DNA from: Dermabacteraceae bacterium TAE3-ERU5
Lineage (GTDB): Bacteria; Actinomycetota; Actinomycetes; Actinomycetales; Dermabacteraceae
Direction: 5' to 3'
Length of the DNA stretch: 64,000 bases
Assembly (NCBI GenBank): GCA_019218375.1
Contig: JAHUUK010000005.1
Span: 124,001-188,000 of the forward strand
The translations under genes were made by a program, and so were the position numbers. Below, in pieces: positions 26,059 through 33,328 of this stretch (position 1 is its first letter; each line of letters opens with the position of its first letter). Below the pieces are notes generated by a model, which had not been told where the DNA came from, ran no database searches, and was given only the letters and a program-made list of their open reading frames with translations.

Positions 26059-26258
26059 CCCTTTTGCTGTTTGGCGCCCGCAGCGAGGCGGTCGCTACGG
26101 TGATGTGCGGTCGCTGCATGGTGCTGGAGTTCCCCTGCCCGGTGTTGGTCTAATGCGCTGCGCGCGCCCCGGCGACGACAGCCAGCGGACTGGGCGTCGG
26201 CTCACTTCGCTCGGCGCGCCCTGCATCGGTCAGGCTTGACCCATCGGCCCTATTCATT

Positions 26259-26389
26259 ACGTTTGGGTGCACTTTTGGCTGTTTCCCGGCCTCGCTGACG
26301 TTCAGGTGCACTAACTGCTGCTAAAACCCGGTTTAACCATCACTTAGTGCACCTGAACGTAACCCCCAGCCAAAAGTGCACCCAAACGT
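26259..26389. repeat. Nested perfect inverted repeats (four copies of a 16-bp motif)
   Basis: Outer arms of 23 bp at 26259-26281 and 26367-26389 and inner arms of 17 bp at 26298-26314 and 26344-26360 are both perfect. All four arms carry the same motif ACGTTyrGGTGCACTw, two in each orientation. The whole can fold as a long hairpin or cruciform. It lies in a 755-bp region (26058-26812) that has no supported gene; the part 26060-26250 shows nothing else recognisable. Confidence 0.85.
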
Positions 26390-26400
26390 CCGCGAGGAAG

Positions 26401-26640
26401 GGGAAAAAGAAGTGGGAGCCACGGGGGAGGTAGGAAATGAGGAAAGAGCGGCGCGGGAGAGAAGAAAGCGGGGGCGAGAGAGGCGACTGGGGAGTGAGGA
26501 AAGGAGAGCGGGAGAAGCGTGATGCGGGAGGGGAGGAGAAGGAAAGCTATGGGGGAGTCAGGACGAGGGGAGGGGGAAAGTAGGGGAGTCCGCGAGAAGT
26601 GGGCGGAGCGGGGGGGGGAACGAGAGAGGCTGCTGGGAGA
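26401..26640. other. Strongly purine-rich tract
   Basis: By hand count about 39 of 240 bases on the plus strand are pyrimidines (some 84% purine), with many G-runs including one of eight or more G. No real gene: frames here are low-complexity and antisense to nanE further on. Such sequence can form triplex or G-quadruplex DNA; any function is unknown. Confidence 0.8.
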
Positions 26641-26771
26641 GGGGGGCGCGGGAGCAGCGGGGCAAAACAAGACGGCGCCGGGAGCCAAACTCTCTACCGA
26701 CGCCGTCAAGGCATTCACGGGAGCACCAGAGCGCGAACGGCCCGCAAGAAACTCCCGGAAGAATAATCGCG

Positions 26772-26802
26772 GCCTCCCCGGCTGTGTGGGGACCGGGGAG
26801 GC
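26772..26802 (-). terminator. Terminator of the nan operon
   Basis: A 10-bp perfect stem (GCCTCCCCGG / CCGGGGAGGC) with an 11-base loop, 11 bp after the nanE stop, followed on the minus strand by a T-rich stretch (TTATTCTT). Confidence 0.75.
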
Positions 26803-26812
26803 AGCGAAGTTT

Positions 26813-27499
26813 TTAATTAGCCAGCGCCTCCCGGAACCAACCGGTGATGCTGGTCGGGTGCGTGATGCCGGTGCCGACCACGACGGCGAAAGCGCCCGTA
26901 TCGGCGGCGGCGCGTGCCTGCACCGGGGTGTGAATCCGCCCCTCGGCAACCACGGCCCGCCCCGGCAGCTTCTCCACCAGGGTGGTCAGCAGCTCAAGAT
27001 CGGGGCCGACCGTCTTTTCGCGTGCCCCCGTGTAACCGGCCAGGGTCGTGCCGATGATGTCGGCACCGGCCTCGGCAGCGGCCAGGGCGGAATCCACGCT
27101 GTCGCAGTCGGCCATAATCGCCGCGTCGGAAATCTCCCGCACGCGGCGCACCGTCTCCGCGAAAGTCAGGCCGTCCGGGCGTTCGCGCAGCGTGCCGTCC
27201 AGCGCCAGAATGTCGGCCCCGGCCTCCAGCACGGCCTTGCAGTGTTCGAAGGTGGGGGTGATGAACACGCCCTCCTTGCCATCCTTCCAGATACCGATAA
27301 CCGGCACCTTCACGGCGGCCTTCACCTGGCGGATATCCTCCAGCCCCTGCGCACGGACGGCGGAAGCACCGCCGATCTCCACGGCAGCCGCGACCTGCGC
27401 CATCGTGCGGGGATCGCGCATTGGTTCGCCGGGGTACGCCTGGCAGGAAACAATCAGGGTGTCCTTTAGCGGGGCCACCAGCGGGTGAATAGCAGTCAT
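26813..27499 (-). CDS. nanE: N-acetylmannosamine-6-phosphate 2-epimerase
   Basis: Cytosolic TIM-barrel epimerase converting ManNAc-6-P to GlcNAc-6-P, the last dedicated step of sialic acid breakdown. The 228 residues show the family blocks LIVSCQAYPGEPMRD near the start, PVIGIWK, DILALDGTLRERPDG, MADCDSVDSALAA, and VVAEGRIHTPVQARAA with VVGTGITHP near the end. Its ATG overlaps the nanK stop by one base (TAATG), so it is translated with nanK. Confidence 0.95.
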   Translation of the reverse strand: MTAIHPLVAPLKDTLIVSCQAYPGEPMRDPRTMAQVAAAVEIGGASAVRAQGLEDIRQVKAAVKVPVIGIWKDGKEGVFITPTFEHCKAVLEAGADILALDGTLRERPDGLTFAETVRRVREISDAAIMADCDSVDSALAAAEAGADIIGTTLAGYTGAREKTVGPDLELLTTLVEKLPGRAVVAEGRIHTPVQARAAADTGAFAVVVGTGITHPTSITGWFREALAN

Positions 27500-28425
27500 T
27501 AGATATCCTTCCCAGCCCAGGCGGCGGCACCCAGCAGGGCGGCCTCCACCCCGGCGGTAGCGTCAAGCACGGGGGTGTTCATCACTACGTCCATGGCGTC
27601 GTATTCGATCCCGTCCAGGACCGCCGTGCGCCACAGGTTGCCGATCTGCGCTACCCCGCCGGTGAGGGTAACCACCGCCGGGTCGATTACGTTCAGCAGA
27701 CCGCCGATCACGCGGCCGGTCGCGAAACCTGCCAGGCGCAGTACCTCGGCGGCGAGGCGTTCCCCGTCGCGGGCACGGGCCGCCACCTCCTTGGTATCCA
27801 CGGCCTGCCCGCCACGGCGGGTGTAGAGCGCGTGAATACCGGGGCCGGAAGCCAGGCCCTCCAGGTGGCCGGTGCGGCCGCAGGAACAGAGCACACCCTC
27901 CGCCTCGGGCACGGCAATGTGGCCGACGTGCCCGGCGGCATGGGAGAACCCCGTGAAGGGGTGCCCGTCGATCACGATGGCGCCGCCGATGCCGGTGCCG
28001 ACCGCAACCATAAGCATGGAGGGATGGCCATTACCGGCACCGTACAGGGCCTCGCCCAGGCCGTGTGCGTGCACGTCGTTGAGGGCGCGTGCGGGGAGTG
28101 AAAACTCTCCCGTGAAAGCGGCGGCCAGTTCGGTTCCCGGCCAGCCCGGCAGGGCGTCGGTGGCATGGGTGACCAGGCCCCGCTGCGGGTCGATCACACC
28201 GGCGGAGGCGATGCCGACACCGGCTACGGTGTCCGTGTCTCCGCCCCATTCCGTGAGCGCCCGCCGAGTCAGCGCCAGGGAGGCGGCCAGCACGGAGTTG
28301 GCCCCCTCCCTGGCGGGGGTGGGCTGGCTGGCGCTGTGCAGTACGCGTGCGTCCCGACCCTGCAGCTCAACCACCGCAGCGGTGGTCTTGGTGCCGCCCA
28401 GGTCTAAAGCCAGAAAACGTTGCAT
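27499..28425 (-). CDS. nanK: N-acetylmannosamine kinase, ROK family
   Basis: Phosphorylates ManNAc to ManNAc-6-P with ATP. The 308-residue protein has the ROK phosphate loop LALDLGGTKTTAA and the zinc region GHVGHIA...CSCGRTGHLE. The usual zinc motif is CxCGxxGCxE; here the third Cys is His, so zinc binding may be altered. The ATG at 28423-28425 (AAGG 8 bases upstream) is used rather than an upstream start inside nanA. Assignment to ManNAc rather than another sugar rests on the neighbours. Confidence 0.88.
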   Translation of the reverse strand: MQRFLALDLGGTKTTAAVVELQGRDARVLHSASQPTPAREGANSVLAASLALTRRALTEWGGDTDTVAGVGIASAGVIDPQRGLVTHATDALPGWPGTELAAAFTGEFSLPARALNDVHAHGLGEALYGAGNGHPSMLMVAVGTGIGGAIVIDGHPFTGFSHAAGHVGHIAVPEAEGVLCSCGRTGHLEGLASGPGIHALYTRRGGQAVDTKEVAARARDGERLAAEVLRLAGFATGRVIGGLLNVIDPAVVTLTGGVAQIGNLWRTAVLDGIEYDAMDVVMNTPVLDATAGVEAALLGAAAWAGKDI

Positions 28426-28435
28426 GGGACGAGCC

Positions 28436-29353
28436 TTAGACGAGCCCGGCTTCTTCGACCAGGGCACGGATGCGCGCCACCGAATCGCCCTCGATCGGGC
28501 TCATCGGGGTAGACATCGTGTTGGTCGAGAACACGCCCATTTCGCGCAGCGCGGTCTTGAAGGCACCCACGCCAGCGGCGGGGCCGACCTTGCCGACCGG
28601 CTGGAAGACAATCTCGAACAGGCGGGCCAGGCGATCCTGCTCCGACTGCACGGTTGCCCAGTCGCCCGCCATGGCTGCCTTGTGCATACGCACGTAGCCC
28701 GCGGGATCGACGTTACCGAGGCCGGGAACGCAGCCGTCGGCACCGGCCAGGTAAGCGCCGTCCACGACAACCTCGTGACCGGTCAGCAGCGACATCGGGG
28801 AACCGTTAGCGCGGTTCATCGCGGCCAGGCGGCGGAACGAAACGTCGTCACCGGAAGAATCCTTCACACCGGCCAGCACGCCCTCGGCGCCGAGCTGCGC
28901 GAGCAGGGCCGGGGCGATCTTGACGTGCACGCAAACCGGAATGTCGTAGGCGTACAGCGGCAGTTCGGTGGCGGCGGCCACGGTACGGAAGTGACGCTCG
29001 ATCTCTTCCGGGCCGGTGATCGCGTAGAACGGGGCGGTGGCAACCACGCCGTCCACGCCGACGCGCTCGGCGTCACGCACGTGGGAGATGACGCGGTCGG
29101 TCTGGGTATCGATAACGCCCGCGATGACGGGAACCTGGCCGGCGACCAGGCCGGTGACCGTCTCCAGCACTTCGCGGCGGCGCTCATCGGTGAAGAACGC
29201 GACCTCGCTGGAGGAACCGAGGGCGAAGATGCCGTCCACACCGGCGTTAACCAGGTGCGCTACCAGCTTTTCGAGCGAGGGGCGGTCAACCTGGCCGTCA
29301 GCGGTGAGGGGGGTGAGGAGCGGCGGCACAACGCCGCGCAACGGGGTAGCCAT
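28436..29353 (-). CDS. nanA: N-acetylneuraminate lyase (DHDPS/NAL family)
   Basis: Class I aldolase of 305 residues, splitting Neu5Ac into ManNAc and pyruvate. The family blocks are visible: PPLLTPLTADGQ at the start, GSSSE in place of the more common GTTGE/GSTGE, the YDIPV tyrosine region, and the Schiff-base lysine in GVKDSSGD. Function as NAL rather than another aldolase of the family is taken from its place between nanK and the sugar importer. GAAAGG lies 6 bases before the ATG. Confidence 0.88.
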   Translation of the reverse strand: MATPLRGVVPPLLTPLTADGQVDRPSLEKLVAHLVNAGVDGIFALGSSSEVAFFTDERRREVLETVTGLVAGQVPVIAGVIDTQTDRVISHVRDAERVGVDGVVATAPFYAITGPEEIERHFRTVAAATELPLYAYDIPVCVHVKIAPALLAQLGAEGVLAGVKDSSGDDVSFRRLAAMNRANGSPMSLLTGHEVVVDGAYLAGADGCVPGLGNVDPAGYVRMHKAAMAGDWATVQSEQDRLARLFEIVFQPVGKVGPAAGVGAFKTALREMGVFSTNTMSTPMSPIEGDSVARIRALVEEAGLV

Positions 29354-29386
29354 GACAAACCTTTCGTTACGGCAAAGAAATGAGTT

Positions 29387-30184
29387 TTAGAGAAGAGACG
29401 GAGTAGCGGAGAGAAGAGTGCGTGTGTACTCGTCCTTCGGGTTGGCGAAGATTTCCTCAGCGCTGCCGGTTTCCACAACGCGACCGCTGTTCATCACCGC
29501 GATACGGTCCGATACGTAACGCACCGTGTTGATGTCGTGAGAGATGAACACCAGGCCAAGGCCCAGGGTCGCTTTGAGGTCTGTGAGCAGGTTCAGCACC
29601 TGCGCGCGCACCGAAACGTCCAGCGCGCTGGTCGGCTCGTCGGCCACGATGATGTCCGGATCGAGCACCAGGGAGCGGGCGATAGCCACGCGCTGACGCT
29701 GACCGCCGGAAATCTGGCGGGGCAGAACATCCAGTGCCGACTGGGGCAGGCCCACCATGTGCAGCAGGTCGCGCACCTTTTCGAGCCGTTCCTTCGGGGA
29801 GCCGATACCGTGCACCCGGAGCGGGTCGATCAGCTGATCGCGCACCACCATGCGGGGGTTCAGTGCGGTAGCCGGATCCTGGAACACTACCGACACGGAG
29901 CGTCCCAGCACCTTACGGGCCGCACGGGAGGAGCCGAGCGGCTCGCCCTTGAAGAACACCTTGCCCTCGGTCGGCTTCTGCAGCCCGACCATGACACGGG
30001 CCAGGGTGGACTTGCCACAGCCGGACTCGCCCACGATGCCGACTACCTCGCCGCGCGAAACGGTGAAGTTAACGCCGTTCACCGCGCGGATCGTATCGGG
30101 CTTCAGCAGCTTCCCGGTGCGCAGCCGGTGCACGACGTGAATGTCGCGCAGGTCGAGAACCGGAACGTCAGTCTGGTTAGTCAT
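29387..30184 (-). CDS. ABC transporter ATPase, Opp/DppF type (sialic acid importer)
   Basis: Nucleotide-binding subunit of 265 residues with Walker A GESGCGKST, signature ISGGQRQRV, Walker B IIVADEPTSALDV and the H-loop VFISHDINTV; the C-terminus has the EIFANPKDEYTRTLL sequence of the oligopeptide family. The ATG at 30182-30184 has GGAG 7 bases upstream; a GTG one codon earlier is possible. It works with the fused permease-ATPase as the second ATPase of the importer. Confidence 0.92.
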   Translation of the reverse strand: MTNQTDVPVLDLRDIHVVHRLRTGKLLKPDTIRAVNGVNFTVSRGEVVGIVGESGCGKSTLARVMVGLQKPTEGKVFFKGEPLGSSRAARKVLGRSVSVVFQDPATALNPRMVVRDQLIDPLRVHGIGSPKERLEKVRDLLHMVGLPQSALDVLPRQISGGQRQRVAIARSLVLDPDIIVADEPTSALDVSVRAQVLNLLTDLKATLGLGLVFISHDINTVRYVSDRIAVMNSGRVVETGSAEEIFANPKDEYTRTLLSATPSLL

Positions 30185-32253
30185 CACTTCGCTCCTTCGG
30201 ATGCGCTGAGGGGCGCGGGCACGGAATCCGTGGTGGTCGCGACCACATGGTTAGTGCCGACGATCGGGCGTAGCACCGGCTTCACGTCGGCGCCGACTCC
30301 CTGGTTGACCGAACGCGGGGCGAAACGGTCACCCTTCACGAACTCACGCGGGGAGGGGACGGTGCCCTGCACCTGGTGGAGTCGGGAGGCTCCCGATTCG
30401 ATGGAAAGAACCGAACCGAGCAGGCCGCGAGTGTATTCGTGGCGCGGATCGGTCAGCAGTTCCTTCGTGTCTGCCTGCTCCACCACCTGGCCCGCGTACA
30501 TCACGGTGATGCGGTGCGCGAGCTGCGCCACCAGGGCGAGGTCGTGGCTGACGAACACCATCGCGAAGCCGAGCTCCTCGCGCAGCTTGTTCAGGAGGTC
30601 AACCACCTGCTTCTGCACGGTGACGTCAAGCGCGGTGGTCGGCTCGTCCGCGATCACCAGGCGCGGGTTGCGGGTGAGCGCCATGGCGATCAGCACGCGC
30701 TGACGCTGACCGCCCGAAAGCTCGTGCGGGTACGAGTTCAGCATGCGCTTCGGGTCCAGACCCACCAGCTCCATCAGTTCCTCCGCGCTGCGGGTACCGC
30801 CGCGGTTGATGAGCTGCTGCAGCTGGGTACGGATCAGCATGGACGGGTTCAGGGAGCTGAGTGCGTCCTGGTAAACCATCGCCATGTCGTGACCGCGCAG
30901 GGCGTTGCGTTCCTTCGGTCCCATCTCCAGCAGGTTCTTGCCGTCGAAGAGGATTTCGCCGGTGATGCGTGCCGTCTTGGGCAGCAGGCCCATCACTGCC
31001 ATCGAGGTGATCGACTTGCCACAGCCGGACTCGCCAACCAGGCCCATCGTTTCGCCCTCGCGGACGGTGAAGGAAACGTTATCGACGATGTTCACGTCGC
31101 CGTGCGCGGCGGGGAACGCGATGCTCAGGTTCTTCACCTCGAGCAGCGGCTTAGCTTCCTTGTTCTCCAGCACCAGGCGGTCGTTGCGGGCCGACTCGTT
31201 AACGTGTAGCCGGTTCAGCGACTCGTTGAGCAGGCGCTGCGCGGTGGCCTGGTCGGTCTGGCCGAGGATGGCGCTCTTAGCGGCGCGATCCTTCTGCTCG
31301 GCCAGGGCCTTCTCGTCGGCCTCAACATCAACGCCGCGGCGGATAGCCGGGCTGGCAAGGGCGTCGGTCAGACCCTCGGAGAGGACGTTCAGCGAAAGCA
31401 CCGTCAGCAGGATCATCAGGCCGGGGAAGAAGGTCGGCCACCAGTCACCGGCGAGCAGCAGCTGCTTGCCCTCGGCAAGGATGTTGCCCCAGGACGGGTT
31501 CGGCGGCTTCACACCGGCGTTGATGAAGGACAGCGAGGCTTCGAACACGATCGCGTCGGCCACCAGCACGGTAGCGAACACCATGATCGGGGCCATGCAG
31601 TTGCGGGCCACGTGCTTGATCAGAATCCAGGTGGTGGAGGCACCCATCACGCGGGAGGCCGATACGTAATCCTCACCGAACTGGGCGAGCACGTTAGCGC
31701 GGATCACGCGGGAAAGCTGCGGCACGTACAGGAAGCCGATCGCGAAGATGATGACCGGCAGGGAGGTGCCGAACACCGCTACGAACACGGCGGCCAGGGC
31801 GATGCCGGGGAACGACATGATGATGTCGAGCACGCGCATCAACACCTCGGAGGCCCACTTGTGTGCGGTGGCGGCGAAGGAGCCGAGGACCGCTGCGACG
31901 AGCAGGGCCGCGCCGGTGGCGCAGAGGCCGATCAGCAGCGAGGAACGAGCGCCGTAGAGGACGCGCGAGAAGACGTCGCGGCCGGTGGCGTCGGTGCCGA
32001 ACCAGAAAGTGCCGTCGGGGGCCACGTCGGGGCGCGGAATGGTGCCCTCGGGAAGGGTGCCGACAACGTTCGGGTCGGTCGAAAGACCGGTGGCGAGCGG
32101 ATCGAAACGGGCGATCAGCGGGGCGAAGATGGCCAGCAGGGCAACGAGCGCCAGGAAGCCGAGCGCGATCTTGGAAGCCAGCGGCAGGTTACGCAGGCCG
32201 GAAAGCGGTGCCCCCTGCACAGAGCCGAGGCGCGAAGAGAGTTTGCGTCGCAT
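30184..32253 (-). CDS. Fused ABC permease-ATPase (DppC-DppD type), sialic acid importer
   Basis: One 689-residue chain. Residues 1 to about 305 are a DppC-like permease with an initial helix, five more membrane segments and the EAA loop ASRVMGASTTWILIK. A charged linker of about 65 residues follows. From about 370 an ABC ATPase is seen with GESGCGKS, LSGGQRQRV and VIADEPTTALDV. In most Opp/Dpp/Sat systems these are two proteins. Fused forms are known in actinobacterial importers. It is between the DppB-like permease (1 bp gap) and the DppF-like ATPase (overlap). Confidence 0.93.
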   Translation of the reverse strand: MRRKLSSRLGSVQGAPLSGLRNLPLASKIALGFLALVALLAIFAPLIARFDPLATGLSTDPNVVGTLPEGTIPRPDVAPDGTFWFGTDATGRDVFSRVLYGARSSLLIGLCATGAALLVAAVLGSFAATAHKWASEVLMRVLDIIMSFPGIALAAVFVAVFGTSLPVIIFAIGFLYVPQLSRVIRANVLAQFGEDYVSASRVMGASTTWILIKHVARNCMAPIMVFATVLVADAIVFEASLSFINAGVKPPNPSWGNILAEGKQLLLAGDWWPTFFPGLMILLTVLSLNVLSEGLTDALASPAIRRGVDVEADEKALAEQKDRAAKSAILGQTDQATAQRLLNESLNRLHVNESARNDRLVLENKEAKPLLEVKNLSIAFPAAHGDVNIVDNVSFTVREGETMGLVGESGCGKSITSMAVMGLLPKTARITGEILFDGKNLLEMGPKERNALRGHDMAMVYQDALSSLNPSMLIRTQLQQLINRGGTRSAEELMELVGLDPKRMLNSYPHELSGGQRQRVLIAMALTRNPRLVIADEPTTALDVTVQKQVVDLLNKLREELGFAMVFVSHDLALVAQLAHRITVMYAGQVVEQADTKELLTDPRHEYTRGLLGSVLSIESGASRLHQVQGTVPSPREFVKGDRFAPRSVNQGVGADVKPVLRPIVGTNHVVATTTDSVPAPLSASEGAK

Positions 32254-32254
32254 A

Positions 32255-33220
32255 TCAGATGCTCCTGATCCGCGGGTTGACGAGGACGTACAGCATGTCC
32301 ACCACGATGTTCACCACGATGAAGGCAATCGCGACCGTGAGGGTCACGCCCTGCACCAGGAAGACGTCGTTACGGGTCACGCCGTCCAGGATGAGCTGGC
32401 CCATCGCCTGGATGTTGAAGATGATTTCGATGATGACCGCGCCACCCATCAGGTAGCCGACGCGCAGACCGAGCACAGTGATCGGCGTGATGAGCGCGTT
32501 ACGCAGCACGTTGCGGGCAACCACGATCGGGTAGGGGATACCGGAGCCGATGGCGGTACGCACGTAGTCCTTATCCAGCTCCTCAACCATGGCGGTACGC
32601 ACCACACGGGTGAGGGAGCCTGCAACGGGAACGGCGAGGGCGAACGCGGGCAGGAAAATGTTGTTGGTGTAGACCGGCGGGTTTTCGAGGAAGGGAACCC
32701 AGTTCACGATCAGTGCCGGGAACATCTGCCAACCGCCGGGGACGGTGCCCAGCCACTGGATCAGCAGGATCGCCAGCCAGAAGGAGGGGGTTGCCAGCGC
32801 CGCGATGGAAACGATGCGGATAGCCTGGTCAACCCAGGTGTCACGGTAGAGGGCGGCCAGCACACCGAACACGAGCGCGAGCACCACGGCGATGATGAGG
32901 CCGATGAAGGTGAGCTGCAGCGTAATCGGGAATGCCTTGGCCACTACCTCCGTCACGGGGGTGTTACCGCTTGTTGTGCCCAGGTCTCCCTGCACCATTC
33001 CCACGAGGAAGTGGCCGTAGCGGACGAGCAGCGGATCGTTGAGGCCGTGAGCATCTCGGTAGGCGTTTAGGGCTTCCTGGGATGCTGATTCACCCAGCGC
33101 GAGGCGCGCGGGATCGGCGGGAGAGAACGACATGACGACGAAAACGAGCAGCGTGACCCCAAGGATCATGATGGGGAGAGCAACTAGTCGCCTGCCAATA
33201 AGCCGAAGCAGATTAGACAC
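32255..33220 (-). CDS. ABC permease, DppB type (sialic acid importer)
   Basis: Integral membrane permease of 321 residues of the BPD_transp_1 family, with the N-terminal GRRLVALPIMILGVTLLVF helix and YLMGGAVIIEIIFNIQAMGQL near the end, typical of DppB/OppB. It pairs with the permease half of the fused downstream protein. Separated from the binding-protein gene by about 108 bp containing a strong hairpin. Confidence 0.93.
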   Translation of the reverse strand: MSNLLRLIGRRLVALPIMILGVTLLVFVVMSFSPADPARLALGESASQEALNAYRDAHGLNDPLLVRYGHFLVGMVQGDLGTTSGNTPVTEVVAKAFPITLQLTFIGLIIAVVLALVFGVLAALYRDTWVDQAIRIVSIAALATPSFWLAILLIQWLGTVPGGWQMFPALIVNWVPFLENPPVYTNNIFLPAFALAVPVAGSLTRVVRTAMVEELDKDYVRTAIGSGIPYPIVVARNVLRNALITPITVLGLRVGYLMGGAVIIEIIFNIQAMGQLILDGVTRNDVFLVQGVTLTVAIAFIVVNIVVDMLYVLVNPRIRSI

Positions 33221-33287
33221 GAGGGCGTCTCCTTCTACAGGAGGTTGCGGTTAAACGGACAAAAAGCGCGTTAGGGGGAGGGGTGGC

Positions 33288-33315
33288 GGCGGCACCGGGA
33301 ATGCCCGGTGCCGCC
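33288..33315 (-). terminator. Intercistronic hairpin after the binding-protein gene
   Basis: A perfect 12-bp stem (GGCGGCACCGGG / CCCGGTGCCGCC, loop AATG) directly downstream of the binding-protein stop. No T-run follows on the minus strand. Such hairpins often give the binding protein a higher mRNA level than the membrane subunits. Confidence 0.6.
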
Positions 33316-33328
33316 TACCTCAAATTTG

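Noticed and set aside
26344-27469. Frames through the purine tract (minus 26344-26949, plus 26519-27469)
   Set aside because: Low-complexity Pro/Ser or Gly/Arg/Glu translations that run into or across nanE; no ribosome-binding site or family signature.
27872-29383. Long open frame antisense to nanK and nanA (503 codons)
   Set aside because: High-GC codon bias keeps the opposite frame open; the minus-strand genes have clear family motifs and the antisense translation has none.
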